Part shown: positions 8,296-17,533 of the stretch, piece after piece | Position numbering within the stretch: position 1 is the first letter of the stretch | Layout: each line of letters opens with the position of its first letter | Assembly (NCBI GenBank): GCA_025355005.1 | Contig: JANXLV010000253.1 | Coordinates: 1 to 64,000 of the forward strand | Length of the DNA stretch: 64,000 nt | Source: Myxococcales bacterium | GTDB lineage: Bacteria > Myxococcota_A > Polyangia > Polyangiales > Polyangiaceae | Direction: 5' to 3' | Notes under the pieces: generated by a model | What the model was told of the DNA's origin: nothing | The model's input: only the letters and a program-made list of their open reading frames with translations | Databases searched by the model: none | Position numbers and translations under genes: made by a program

Positions 8296-9537
8296 ATGCG
8301 GGGATGGACTTGGCTGGTGCTGCCCGTCGCTGGGCTCGGCTGCGGTGCGTTCGGCGGCAGCGACTCGAACGCGCCGTCCATCGCATCCATGGATGCAGGT
8401 GCTGACGACTCCTCCACCGCGTCGGTTGCGGATGGCTCCGTCGCCGACGCAGCGGACGCACCCGTCAGCGTCAGCCACCTGAACGATCCGGTCCGTTACA
8501 GCGTGCCGGATCTCGTCGCCCTCGACGATGCCACTGACATCGATACTGGCGGAGGCATGAGCGCGGCCAATCCCCAGATCACACGTGGCGCGAACCCGGC
8601 TGTCACCACTGACTGGCTCTACGTGGACGGCTCGGGCAACGTCGTGATGCTCGTGCGCTCGTGGAGCGTGCCTTCTACGAAGACGGTGAAGGTGCACGGC
8701 GGCCGTCCGCTCGTCGTTGTCTCGCTCGGTGACGTGAATATCGGCGGCGTGATCGATGCGGGCGCGAGCAAGCAGACGCCCGGGCCCGGCGGCGCACTTC
8801 CAGGTGCAGGAGCTGGCGCTGGCAAGAACGGCGGTGCAAGCGGCAATGGTGATGGTGGCGGCGGTGGCGCGGGCTTCGGTACGGCCGGCGCGATCGGACA
8901 GACCGGCGCGGGAAACGCGCCGCCCGGCGCCGCTGGCGGTTCCTACGGTGACTACAAGAAGCTCTACGCGGGCTCCGGTGGCGGCACGGGATCGCGCGCT
9001 GGTTGCAACGATCCGAGTGGCCAGGGCGGCGCGGGCGGCGGTGCGCTCCAGATCACATCGTTCACGAAGATCGCGATCAGCGGAAAGATCAATGCGGGCG
9101 GCGGCGGCGGTCACGGTGGGTGTCTCGGATACGCGGGTGGCGGCGGCGGCTCCGGCGGGTCCATCGTACTCGAGGCGATCACCAGCATCTCGATCGCGTC
9201 CGTCGCGACGCTTGCGGCGAACGGCGGCGGTGGTGGTGGCGGCGGCGGCGTACCGAACGGCGGTGGCGGCGAGGGGTATGGCGGCGGTGACGGCGCTGCC
9301 GTGGACGCGGCAGCCAGTGGCGGGAAGAGCGAGGACACGTGCGGGTCGTGCTTTGGCGGCGCAGGTGGATTCGGAATGACGGCGCCAACCACGGACGCGG
9401 CCCAGGCGGGCCCCAACGCTGGAGGCGGTGGTGGCGCCGTTGGACGCATCTGGCTTCGCACACGCGGGGCGGCCGTACTCCTCTCTGCGCCCGCGGCCGT
9501 ACTCTCACCGCCACCGACGACGCTGTTCGACCTGTGA
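8296..9537 (+). CDS. glycine-rich lipoprotein
   Basis: A 413-residue protein. A short signal ends in GLGC, followed by a Ser/Asp/Ala spacer. From about residue 150 to 390 the protein is more than half Gly/Ala, with runs of up to nine glycines, broken by beta-strand segments such as [17 protein letters not shown] and [18 protein letters not shown]. This alternation suggests a beta-helix or a low-complexity surface protein. Similar Gly-rich lipoproteins are common in Polyangia. Role unknown; adhesion or surface coating is possible. Confidence 0.7.
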   Translation: MRGWTWLVLPVAGLGCGAFGGSDSNAPSIASMDAGADDSSTASVADGSVADAADAPVSVSHLNDPVRYSVPDLVALDDATDIDTGGGMSAANPQITRGANPAVTTDWLYVDGSGNVVMLVRSWSVPSTKTVKVHGGRPLVVVSLGDVNIGGVIDAGASKQTPGPGGALPGAGAGAGKNGGASGNGDGGGGGAGFGTAGAIGQTGAGNAPPGAAGGSYGDYKKLYAGSGGGTGSRAGCNDPSGQGGAGGGALQITSFTKIAISGKINAGGGGGHGGCLGYAGGGGGSGGSIVLEAITSISIASVATLAANGGGGGGGGGVPNGGGGEGYGGGDGAAVDAAASGGKSEDTCGSCFGGAGGFGMTAPTTDAAQAGPNAGGGGGAVGRIWLRTRGAAVLLSAPAAVLSPPPTTLFDL

Positions 9538-9543
9538 ACGCAG

Positions 9544-10059
9544 TCAGCCGAGCATGAGCGTGCGCGTGCGTGTCGCGAGGGTCTCGGCCTCGTTAGTCGC
9601 GAGCCCGAGCGCATCCACCAGCTGGAGCTCCAGCTCGAACTCCGCGTCGCCGCCGTCGCCGTCGATGAGCGACAGCGCGCACGCGAGCTCATAGGCGAAC
9701 GTCGCCGCTTCCTTCCGTTGCAGTCGCGGCGCGAGCGTGAGCAACCTGGCGTCTGCCGCCTCTCGCTCGAGGCCGCTCGCGAACTCGGCGAGGAGCCTGG
9801 CGAGCTCTCCCTCGGTGAGCTTCCGGTTCTCCGCTGGTGGCGCGGGCCGCTTGCTGTCGGGGCCCACGTCCGGATCGCCGACCATGTCTCGCAGGTGCGA
9901 CGCGAGGATGCGGAATGCGTCGAGCTCCGACTTCACGAGCGCGCCATCCCACGCGATCGTCAGGTACGCGAGCTCGAGGATGGCATGCCGCTCATCCGGT
10001 GTGAGGACCAGGTCCTCATGCGGCATGATGATGTGCTCGATCTTCTCCGCGGTGACCAT
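9544..10059 (-). CDS. TerB-like (tellurite-resistance B fold) protein
   Basis: A 171-residue acidic helical protein. It resembles the TerB/DjlA N-terminal helical fold: an early helix LTPDERHAILELAYLTIAWDG, a central charged insert, and a late helix FAYELACALSLIDGDGGDAEFE. The two acidic patches (WDG and DGDGGD) match the places where TerB binds metal. It lies 38 bp downstream of the kinase gene on the same strand, so the two may be co-transcribed. No membrane segment. Confidence 0.6.
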   Translation of the reverse strand: MVTAEKIEHIIMPHEDLVLTPDERHAILELAYLTIAWDGALVKSELDAFRILASHLRDMVGDPDVGPDSKRPAPPAENRKLTEGELARLLAEFASGLEREAADARLLTLAPRLQRKEAATFAYELACALSLIDGDGGDAEFELELQLVDALGLATNEAETLATRTRTLMLG

Positions 10060-10096
10060 TGCCTGCTCGCCGTCGCCTGTTCTTCTATCTTATGGC

Positions 10097-11848
10097 TTAC
10101 AGCTGGCCGGGGCCGCGGCTGACCGGCGAGTCCCCTGCGACGGAGCGCGTGCTGCTCTGATTACCACCACCCTGTCCCGAGGACGTGAGGAGCTCCTGGA
10201 GCAGATCGCGCGCCTCGGGCTTGGTCTTCAGGTGGTTGATGAGCAGCGTCGAGGCCTCGTTGAAGGCCTTCTCGAACGCGAGGCCCTCGCGCGTGCGCGC
10301 AGCGACCTTTTCGCGGCCGGACGCGAGGTCCTCGTCGAGCGCCTCGGCGTAGCGTGAGAGCTGCGCGCGGAGCTCGTCGATCTGACGGCGAAGGTCGCGT
10401 GCGTGTGCATCCTTCACGGCGGCCTTCTGATCGCGCTCGGCGAGCTGCTCGCGACGCGCCTCCAGCAGCGCAGCTGCTGCGCCTGATCGCTCGAATACGG
10501 GGCGAATCGCCGCAGGGTTCGTACCGCCCTGCTGCGCTGCCTGATCTGCCTGCGCGCGTGCGGTGCCTGCTGCGCGTTCTGCGACTTGCACCTGCTCGCG
10601 CAGACGCGCGGCCTCCTGGTGCTCGGCGGTGGCCTCGCGAAGCGCGCGCGACTCCTCGTGCGCGAGCTCCTCGACCTTGCGGCCGATCTCGGCGCGGAGC
10701 GCGCGGCCGCGACGCTCGAGCGACTCCAGCTTGCGTGTGTGGCTTGCGACCTCACCCTCGAGGCGAGAGGCGCGCGCCGCGAGATCCCAGGACTGCGCGA
10801 CGCCCTGCTGGACCTCCGGCGGATCATTGCCGCCGGGATACGCGCGACTCACCATGCGCGAGAACAGCGCGGCGCGGCCGGCCCACTCGATCACGCCCGG
10901 GGACTGCGGTGGCGGCGGCGGCGGTGGCGGCGCTGCCTCTCCCTGTGGGCCACCTTCCCACGGCGTGCTGGGTAGCGCGCGCTGGAGGCCCTTGAGCTCC
11001 TCGTGGAGGTGGTGGGCGTCCTGGTAACGCTTGCGACGCTCCTTCTCGAGCAGCTTGAGGACGATGCCCTCCGCGGTCGGGAGGACGTCCGGCTTGATCG
11101 ACGTGGGCTTTGGCGCAGGCGCCGTGCGCTGCATCTCGAGCAGCGTCTCGCGATCGTTCGAGCGGAAGGGGAGCTGCCCCGTGAGCATCTCGAAGAAGAG
11201 GACGCCGAGCGCGTAGAGATCGGACGGCGGGCCTGCCTCTTCGCCGCGCGCTTGCTCGGGCGACATGTACTCGGGCGTTCCGAAGACGGCGCCCTTCGGC
11301 GCGAGCCGGGGGTCCATCGCCAGGTGCGCGAGACCGAAGTCGAGGATCTTCACGAAATCCTTGCGGCCGCCGCGCGAGGTGAGAAGGATGTTGTCGCTCT
11401 TCAGGTCGCGATGGATGACGCCGAGGTCGTGGGCGCGCGCGAGAGCGGCGCACATCTGCTCCAGGATGTCGACGCTGCGCGACAGAGGCATCGGGCCCTT
11501 GGCCAGCTCGCTCGAGAGCGACACGCCGACCAGGTACTCCATGACGAGATAGAGCTCGCCCTCTTCCGTCTCGCCGATGTCGTGGATGTCGATGATGTGT
11601 GCGTGGTCGACGCGATTCGCGGCGCGCGCCTCACGCAACATCCATGCGCGCAGGTGCGTCTCGCCGCGCAGGTCGGGGCGAATCAGCTTCAGCGCAACGA
11701 CGCGGTCGATGAGCACGTGGCGGGCGCGATACACGACGCCCATGCCACCTTCACCCGCGCGCGCCTCCAACCTGTAGCGCCCGGCGACGACTCGCCCGAG
11801 CATGGGATCCTGCGGCTTCTGCCCCGTCCGTTGTGAGGTCGTGTTCAT
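10097..11848 (-). CDS. Ser/Thr protein kinase with C-terminal coiled coil
   Basis: A 583-residue Hanks-type kinase. It has the Gly loop GEGGMGVVYRA near residue 33, catalytic Lys in VALKLI, HRDLKSDN near 146, DFG near 170 and TPEYMSPEQA as the activation-segment end. The kinase domain stops at about residue 285. A Pro-rich linker and a long Glu/Arg/Ala coiled coil (about 340-530) follow. There is no transmembrane segment, so this is a cytoplasmic kinase, unlike the many membrane-bound PknB-type enzymes. The coiled coil probably mediates dimerisation or partner binding. Targets are unknown. Confidence 0.9.
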   Translation of the reverse strand: MNTTSQRTGQKPQDPMLGRVVAGRYRLEARAGEGGMGVVYRARHVLIDRVVALKLIRPDLRGETHLRAWMLREARAANRVDHAHIIDIHDIGETEEGELYLVMEYLVGVSLSSELAKGPMPLSRSVDILEQMCAALARAHDLGVIHRDLKSDNILLTSRGGRKDFVKILDFGLAHLAMDPRLAPKGAVFGTPEYMSPEQARGEEAGPPSDLYALGVLFFEMLTGQLPFRSNDRETLLEMQRTAPAPKPTSIKPDVLPTAEGIVLKLLEKERRKRYQDAHHLHEELKGLQRALPSTPWEGGPQGEAAPPPPPPPPQSPGVIEWAGRAALFSRMVSRAYPGGNDPPEVQQGVAQSWDLAARASRLEGEVASHTRKLESLERRGRALRAEIGRKVEELAHEESRALREATAEHQEAARLREQVQVAERAAGTARAQADQAAQQGGTNPAAIRPVFERSGAAAALLEARREQLAERDQKAAVKDAHARDLRRQIDELRAQLSRYAEALDEDLASGREKVAARTREGLAFEKAFNEASTLLINHLKTKPEARDLLQELLTSSGQGGGNQSSTRSVAGDSPVSRGPGQL

Positions 11849-11921
11849 GGTTTCGGATACTCGCTTTCCAGCGTACCCCCGAAAACGTGATTGTTCGTAG
11901 GCAAAAACGAACGGCTACGGA

Positions 11922-12626
11922 TCAGAAGGTGACGTTGAGGACGCCCACATGGACCTCGCTCACCTGGTTCGCGCCGTACTTCACGCGCTCCTGGGTCGTG
12001 AAGGCATTCTTCACCACAGGCACCGGCACACCGAGACGAAGCTGCGAAGGCTGCACGTCGATCATCGACATGGGGGCCTGCATCGGTGCCTGCGCGGGCG
12101 CCTTGGGCGCGCCGCCGCCGCCGCCTCCGGGAGCAGCAGGAGCAGGTGCGGGAGCAGGCGCTGGGGCTGGTGCAGGAGCGGTGCTGCCACCGATGACGGC
12201 GCTTCCGCCGGCCTGTCCGGGATCCGCGGGCGGGGTGTTCGTGGGGGCTTTGTCCTCGGTCGCGTTCTCGTTGCCCTGGTAGCTCGTCGCGTTGAGCGTG
12301 AGCACGACACCGGGAATGATCAGCGCGAGCCCGCCTGCGAGCATGTAGATCGGCGCGCGACCGTCGGAGGAGCTCTTCTCGACGAAGTAGCCGCCCACGC
12401 CGCCAGCAGCCGCGCCACCAAGGCCACCGCCCAGGTACGCCCACTGGTTCCTGACGCCGACGAGCGACATCGTGATGACCACGACCTCGCCACCGAGCAA
12501 CGCACCACCGACGATGCCCTTGCCCGTGGGGGACACCTCATCGGCGTGAGCGGTTGACCCGTACGCCATGGAGCCGACAAACATGAGCGCCGACATACCG
12601 GCTGCGAGAGCTTTTTTCGCTTTCAT
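11922..12626 (-). CDS. exported or membrane-associated protein with Pro-Ala linker
   Basis: 234 residues from the ATG at 12624-12626. A cleavable signal peptide probably ends AHA-DE. Two hydrophobic Gly/Ala-rich segments (about 32-75 and 88-108) look like membrane spans. A Pro-Ala repeat (about 145-160), a Gly run and a C-terminal beta-rich domain ending in VSEVHVGVLNVTF follow. The C-terminus ends with alternating residues and a final Phe, as outer-membrane proteins often do. The open frame continues to 12956 but without coding character. No family is recognised. It lies 73 bp upstream of the kinase gene on the same strand. Confidence 0.6.
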   Translation of the reverse strand: MKAKKALAAGMSALMFVGSMAYGSTAHADEVSPTGKGIVGGALLGGEVVVITMSLVGVRNQWAYLGGGLGGAAAGGVGGYFVEKSSSDGRAPIYMLAGGLALIIPGVVLTLNATSYQGNENATEDKAPTNTPPADPGQAGGSAVIGGSTAPAPAPAPAPAPAPAAPGGGGGGAPKAPAQAPMQAPMSMIDVQPSQLRLGVPVPVVKNAFTTQERVKYGANQVSEVHVGVLNVTF

Positions 12627-12702
12627 GACTTGTGCGAACCGTACCAGAAAGGTCGGGTTTCTGGCGAACCGAAAAAAAGGGGGTCGGGATGGGGTAGGTT
12701 TG

Positions 12703-13725
12703 GTGCCGTTCCCAGTGATTTCCTCGTTGTCACCGCTTGGTCGCGCGTTCGGGCGGCCCGCATTCACGTACGCGATCTCCGCGGTTCTGCTGCTGTCGGC
12801 GGCGGCGCTGGTCGCCGCGGCGGTGCGCGTGCTCCCGTGGCTGCTCGATCCCGCGCTGCCCACCGAGGTCGCCGAGCCGTTCGCGAAGAGCCTGTTCACG
12901 CTCGCGATCGAGGCGTCGGTCCTCACCGGGTGGCCGCTCGGGTGGTCCGTTGCCATGCAGCGCTTCTCGGAGCGTGGCGAGGCGCGTGTGCTCCTGCTCC
13001 TCGGCGAGGCGCCCAGAAAGACGGTCGGCAGGTTGCTTCCGCAGGGTCTGGCGCTGTTCGCCGTCCTCTTCTTCGTGTCGCTCTCGGGCGGTGCTCAGGC
13101 AACTGCGCCCGGACGCGTCGTCAACGAGCTCATCGCGAAAGGGCGCGGCGCGTGTGCCGCGTCCGAGAGCCCGCGTGCGTACACCGTGCCTTTCGCGGAG
13201 GTCGCGTGGCTCTGCGCCGGAAGCGCCGCGAGCACCCCACCGCGGCTCTATGGCAAGCCGCCCGCCGGACTTGGCGGTGCGACGTTCACCGCAGAAAACG
13301 TGGACGTGTCGGGCGATCTGCGGCGCATCGATCTGAAGGACGCGCGCCTCTACGCCGGCCCGATCGCAGTGCACGTCGGTTCCATGCGTATTCGCGGCCT
13401 CCTGCCGTTCGCGCGTGCTTCGGCGCTCCCGCCATGGCTGCGGGCGAGCGTGCTCGGGCTCTCTGCCGCCACCTCAGCGGCGCTCGCTGCCTGGGTGATG
13501 CTTCGCGCGCGCGCACGCGGCGGGCTCGGACGTTTGTATGCTGGTGGCGTGGGCGTAGCCGGGCCGCTGGTGGCGCTTGCGGCGCTCCGCTTGCTCGAGC
13601 AGCGCCTGCCAGAGACCGCGTCCGCGGCTGACCTTCTGCCGTTCGCGCTGGTGCCGCTTTTGGCGGGCGCTACCGTCCTGCTCATCGGCCGGATTCGCAA
13701 GCTTGCCCCAAAAGCGCGTGGCTGA
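12703..13725 (+). CDS. polytopic membrane protein, LptF/LptG-like
   Basis: About 340 residues from GTG 12703 (GGGGTAGG lies just upstream; GTG 12715 is an alternative). Hydrophobic segments near residues 20-45, 70-92, 120-140, 245-265, 280-300 and 315-335 flank one periplasmic domain (about 150-235). The segment [20 protein letters not shown] resembles the cytoplasmic coupling region of LptF/LptG permeases, which move lipopolysaccharide with the LptB ATPase. Length and topology fit, identity is weak by eye. It lies 22 bp before tatA. Confidence 0.5.
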   Translation: MPFPVISSLSPLGRAFGRPAFTYAISAVLLLSAAALVAAAVRVLPWLLDPALPTEVAEPFAKSLFTLAIEASVLTGWPLGWSVAMQRFSERGEARVLLLLGEAPRKTVGRLLPQGLALFAVLFFVSLSGGAQATAPGRVVNELIAKGRGACAASESPRAYTVPFAEVAWLCAGSAASTPPRLYGKPPAGLGGATFTAENVDVSGDLRRIDLKDARLYAGPIAVHVGSMRIRGLLPFARASALPPWLRASVLGLSAATSAALAAWVMLRARARGGLGRLYAGGVGVAGPLVALAALRLLEQRLPETASAADLLPFALVPLLAGATVLLIGRIRKLAPKARG

Positions 13726-13747
13726 TAGCGTTTGGCCAAGGAAAACC

Positions 13748-14101
13748 ATGGGCAATATCGGCGCAACGGAGCTTCTTGTCATCGCCCTCATCGCCGTCTT
13801 GCTCTTCGGCGCAGGCCGCATCGCAGACATCGGCAAGGGGCTCGGGCAGGGCATCAAGAACTTCAAGCAAGGCTTGAAGGAGTCCAACGACGACGCCGAC
13901 GAAGAGGAGGCGAAGCCCAAGAAGGCTGGCTCCAAGTCGGAGAGCGCCAAGTCCGACAAATCCGACAAGGACAAGTCGGACAAGAGCGGCGACAAGAAGA
14001 AGGTCCGTGTCTCCGACGAAGAATCCGGCGACGACGAGGACGAGGAAGAGGCCGAGGCGCCCGCGCCCAAGGCTGCCGAGAAGAAGGCCAAAGAAGCCTG
14101 A
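13748..14101 (+). CDS. tatA: Sec-independent protein translocase TatA/TatE-type subunit
   Basis: 117 residues. The N-terminal helix has the TatA pattern: [20 protein letters not shown], then the amphipathic [15 protein letters not shown] helix with the conserved FG hinge. It would oligomerise into the channel for folded proteins with twin-Arg signals. The tail from residue 40 is a long Lys/Ser/Asp/Glu-rich disordered stretch, longer than in most TatA (usual total 60-90). tatB and tatC are not adjacent. A Tat-signal pirin lies at 52.0 kb in this window. Confidence 0.85.
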   Translation: MGNIGATELLVIALIAVLLFGAGRIADIGKGLGQGIKNFKQGLKESNDDADEEEAKPKKAGSKSESAKSDKSDKDKSDKSGDKKKVRVSDEESGDDEDEEEAEAPAPKAAEKKAKEA

Positions 14102-14121
14102 TCTCGTGGTAGGTTTTGCGC

Positions 14122-15324
14122 GTGCCCACCACGTTTGCCAAACGTCTGGACGCTGTCGCTCCCAGCGTCACACTAGCGATGAGCGCGCGCGCGAACGAGC
14201 TGCGCGCCAAGGGCGTGGATGTCGTCGCGTTCGGAGTCGGCGAGCCTGACTTCGAGCCGCCGTCCTACGTCCTCGAAGCGGCGAAGGCCGCCGTCGACAA
14301 GGGAGCGTCCAAGTACACGGCGGTCACGGGCATCGCGCCGCTGAAGCAGGCGATCTGCGCGGCCACGAAGGCGAGGAAGGGCTGGGACATCACGCCCGAC
14401 ATGGTGACGGTCAGCGTGGGCGCGAAGCATGCGCTCTTCAACCTGGCCCTCGCGCTCTACGAGCCCGGCGACGAGATCGTACTGCCCGCGCCCATGTGGG
14501 TCAGCTATCCGGAGCAGGTCCGCATGATGGGCGCCACGCCGATCATCGTGCCCACGACCGAGGAGTCGGGCTTCCGCATCTCGGCGGACGCGCTGGCCGG
14601 CGCGGTGAACAAGAAGACCAAGGCGGTCATCCTCTGCACGCCCAGCAATCCTACGGGCTCTGCGTACTCGAAGGACGCGCTGCTCGGCCTCTGCGACGTC
14701 ATGCGCAAGAACGACGCATGGCTCATCGTCGACGAGATCTACGCGGAGCTCGTGTACGACGGATTCAAGCACGTGTCCGCGGCGGAGCTCGCGCCCGACC
14801 TGCGTGACCGCCTCATCATCGTGGACGGCGTGTCGAAGACGTACGCCATGACGGGCTGGCGCATCGGCTGGTCGATCACACCGAAGGCGCTCGCGAAGGC
14901 GCTCGACACCGTGCAGGGCCAGAGCACCACGAACCCCACCGCGGTCGCGCAGTGGGCCGCGCTCGCCGCTCTCACTGGACCGCAAGAGGACGTGGAGCGC
15001 ATGCGCCAGGCGTTCGAGAAGCGCCGCAACGTCATGGTCGCAGCGCTGAACGACGTGCCCGGCATCAAGTGCCGCATGCCGGAGGGCGCGTTCTACGCGT
15101 TCGCGGATTGCCGCGCCCTCATCGGCATGCCCTGGGGCGAAAAGAAGGTCACGAACGACGAGGACCTCGCGTTCTTCTTGCTCGAGCGCGCGTCCGTCGC
15201 CACGGTGCCCGGCGGAGCGTTCGGCGCCCCTGGCTACCTGCGCCTCAGCTACGCGACCAGCGAGGAGCGCATCAAGGAAGGCGTCTCGCGCATCAAGAAG
15301 GCGATCGAAGAGGCGAAGCGTTGA
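14122..15324 (+). CDS. aspC: aspartate/aromatic aminotransferase-type class I PLP enzyme
   Basis: A 400-residue fold-type I aminotransferase. VGEPDF near residue 40, PSNPTG near 175, DEIYAELVYDG near 205, SKTYAMTGWRIGW carrying the PLP lysine near 235, and the C-terminal LRLSYATS arginine loop near 375 are all present. This is the subfamily 1-beta pattern of bacterial AspC/AspAT. It transfers the amino group of aspartate to 2-oxoglutarate, possibly with prephenate or other acceptors. GTG 14122 is chosen because GGTAGG lies 8 bases upstream. The stop overlaps the start of the next gene, a cytochrome, so translation may be coupled. Confidence 0.88.
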   Translation: MPTTFAKRLDAVAPSVTLAMSARANELRAKGVDVVAFGVGEPDFEPPSYVLEAAKAAVDKGASKYTAVTGIAPLKQAICAATKARKGWDITPDMVTVSVGAKHALFNLALALYEPGDEIVLPAPMWVSYPEQVRMMGATPIIVPTTEESGFRISADALAGAVNKKTKAVILCTPSNPTGSAYSKDALLGLCDVMRKNDAWLIVDEIYAELVYDGFKHVSAAELAPDLRDRLIIVDGVSKTYAMTGWRIGWSITPKALAKALDTVQGQSTTNPTAVAQWAALAALTGPQEDVERMRQAFEKRRNVMVAALNDVPGIKCRMPEGAFYAFADCRALIGMPWGEKKVTNDEDLAFFLLERASVATVPGGAFGAPGYLRLSYATSEERIKEGVSRIKKAIEEAKR

Positions 15325-17465
15325 CGCGTGAGGAAGGCCCCGCGAAGTCCGGCGAGGTCGTGAAGAGGAGCGTCGGGCTGGGCGCGCTCTTCCTCTTCGT
15401 GCTCGTCGTGTGGTGGGCCGACGCTCGCTCGCACGCGCAGCACGGCTTCGACTGGCGCGGCGCGCAGCGTTTGTACTTCGAACAAGAAGGGCGTGACGAG
15501 CGCCCGCATGTGATGCGGCGCACGATCGTCGCGGACGAATCCGGGCGCGTCGCGGACGAGCTCTGCGAGACGTGCCACGTGAGCGCGGAGAAGACCCACC
15601 CGGGCACGCTGCTCGCCGCGCACCCAAAACATGTAGGATGCACGCATTGCCACGGAGGCAATCCCGGAGAGCTGTCGGTGGCCGCGCACGCGAAGCAAGA
15701 TCTGCGAAGCGTGAGCTGCCTGCGCTGTCACGGCCTGCGCGTGGACATACACGAACGCGGCGACGCCTCGGACGCGAAGCGCCAGGCGGACGCAGACAAT
15801 GCGATGGCGCTCGTTCGCAAGGGCGAGCACATCTACCGCACACGCGAATGCGCGGAATGTCATGAGGAGCGGCTGCCCGGTGCGAGCCAGAGCCGCGGCT
15901 CTTTGCGTGCACCGATGCCCCTCACGGATCTGGACGTACGACGGCGTCCCGAGCACGTTCTCGCCTGGCTGCTCTATCCAGCGAAGATGGATCCACGCGG
16001 AGCCATGCCGCGCTTCTTCGAAGGTCGTCGCGACGACGCGCTGGCGATCACGGCCTACCTGCTCTCACCGGCCATGAAGAAGGACACGTCTCTACGAGAG
16101 GACGGAGAGCACGGCGCGAACGTGACCGGGGCAAGCGCGGACGAAGGCGCGCGGCTCTTTTCGGCGCTCGGATGCGCGGCCTGCCATGCGGATGACGCAC
16201 AACAGCTGGCGGCGCCGCTCGCGACTTCGCTCGCGGACATCGGCAGGAAGAGCACCGATGATTTTCTCGCTATCTACCTGCGTGATCCGTCGCGCGTTCA
16301 TCCGCGCACGCGCATGCCGTCGTTCCGGCTCGACGCGCGGGAGGCCGCGAGCCTCGCGAAGTACCTCGGCACGATGACCCGGAAGGAGGCGCTCCCGCTC
16401 ACCGTGGACGAGGGCCGCTATCTTGCCGCGAAGGATCTGGCGAGCACCAAGGTGGACTGCAGCATCGGCCTCGCGACCACGCGCGTTCTGTGCGGCCAGC
16501 GCCTCTACGAAGCCGCGGGATGCGCGGCGTGTCACGACCCCGCGTCCCCGCCGTTCAAGGCGCCCGCGCTCGGCACGTTCCCGCTCTCTCCGTCGTTCCA
16601 CCAGGCCACATCGATGATGTCGAGGCAGACCTACGCGCTCGACGAGCAAGAGCGCGCCGCCGCCATCGCGTTCATGCAGGCGCGTCTCCTGCCACCTGCG
16701 CCGCTCGGCAGCCGTCCGCGGAACGACTGGCGCGACGGCTCGGACTGGGGCGATGATCTCGTGGCGGACCTGGGATGCCGCGCATGTCACGGAACCCGGG
16801 AAAAACCAGCTCCGATCGCGTTGCTTCATGCATACAAGGACGCGCCCAAGCAGGCAGGTCACACGCCGCCCGCGCTCGACGAAGAAGGAAAGCGCGCGCG
16901 CCCGGAGTGGCTGTTCGCGTTCATGCGAAGACCCGGAACGCTCGGCGTGCGTCCCGTCTTCCATCCGGAGTGGGTCTACGGGAAGCTGCCTCCGCTCGAC
17001 TCCGTCGCGCCGCGCATGCCCACGTTCGCCATGACGGATGACGAGACCACCGCCGTCGTCCGCTTCCTCACCCACGCCGCGCACCCATACCCGTTCACCG
17101 ACGTGCGCCCGCGTGAGCGCTCACCCGAGGATCGGCTCGCGGCGTTCGTGCTCATGAACCGCGGTGACGACAAGACGCGCTGCACGTCCTGCCACTTCAC
17201 CACGGACGTTCCGGTGGAACGCATGAAGGACGATCCCGCGTCCGTCGCGCCCGGGCTCTCGAGCCTCTCGATGCGTCGCCGCCCCGACTGGGTCACGCGC
17301 ATGATCCCCGCACACGACGCGAGCCACTATGCTGCCGACAAGGGCAAGGCCGCGCCGGCGTGGACCGACAAGGACGCGCAGCTCGTCACCGACATCCTCT
17401 TCTCGCTCGACGATCGCGCAAGGCTACCGCGTCCCGGCGAAGAAGCTCGCACGCCGCTCCCGTAG
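15321..17465 (+). CDS. octaheme c-type cytochrome, exported
   Basis: 714 residues from TTG 15321, which overlaps the stop of the aminotransferase. GTG 15360 is an alternative start and lies just before the hydrophobic signal segment LGALFLFVLVVWW. Eight CxxCH heme-binding motifs occur: CETCH, CTHCH, CLRCH, CAECH, CAACH, CAACH, CRACH and CTSCH. The first four sit in the first 180 residues, like a multiheme module. The others begin cytochrome-c-like domains (GxxLFxxxGCAACH) each with a distal Met region. It probably transfers electrons in the periplasm or at the outer surface. No known octaheme nitrite or tetrathionate reductase is recognised. Confidence 0.85.
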   Translation: MTREEGPAKSGEVVKRSVGLGALFLFVLVVWWADARSHAQHGFDWRGAQRLYFEQEGRDERPHVMRRTIVADESGRVADELCETCHVSAEKTHPGTLLAAHPKHVGCTHCHGGNPGELSVAAHAKQDLRSVSCLRCHGLRVDIHERGDASDAKRQADADNAMALVRKGEHIYRTRECAECHEERLPGASQSRGSLRAPMPLTDLDVRRRPEHVLAWLLYPAKMDPRGAMPRFFEGRRDDALAITAYLLSPAMKKDTSLREDGEHGANVTGASADEGARLFSALGCAACHADDAQQLAAPLATSLADIGRKSTDDFLAIYLRDPSRVHPRTRMPSFRLDAREAASLAKYLGTMTRKEALPLTVDEGRYLAAKDLASTKVDCSIGLATTRVLCGQRLYEAAGCAACHDPASPPFKAPALGTFPLSPSFHQATSMMSRQTYALDEQERAAAIAFMQARLLPPAPLGSRPRNDWRDGSDWGDDLVADLGCRACHGTREKPAPIALLHAYKDAPKQAGHTPPALDEEGKRARPEWLFAFMRRPGTLGVRPVFHPEWVYGKLPPLDSVAPRMPTFAMTDDETTAVVRFLTHAAHPYPFTDVRPRERSPEDRLAAFVLMNRGDDKTRCTSCHFTTDVPVERMKDDPASVAPGLSSLSMRRRPDWVTRMIPAHDASHYAADKGKAAPAWTDKDAQLVTDILFSLDDRARLPRPGEEARTPLP

Positions 17466-17533
17466 CACCGCGGACTGTGGGGGCCGGCAGGCTTTTGGTT
17501 GACGACGCGGCCCGCCTGCGGGAAGGTCGAGCC

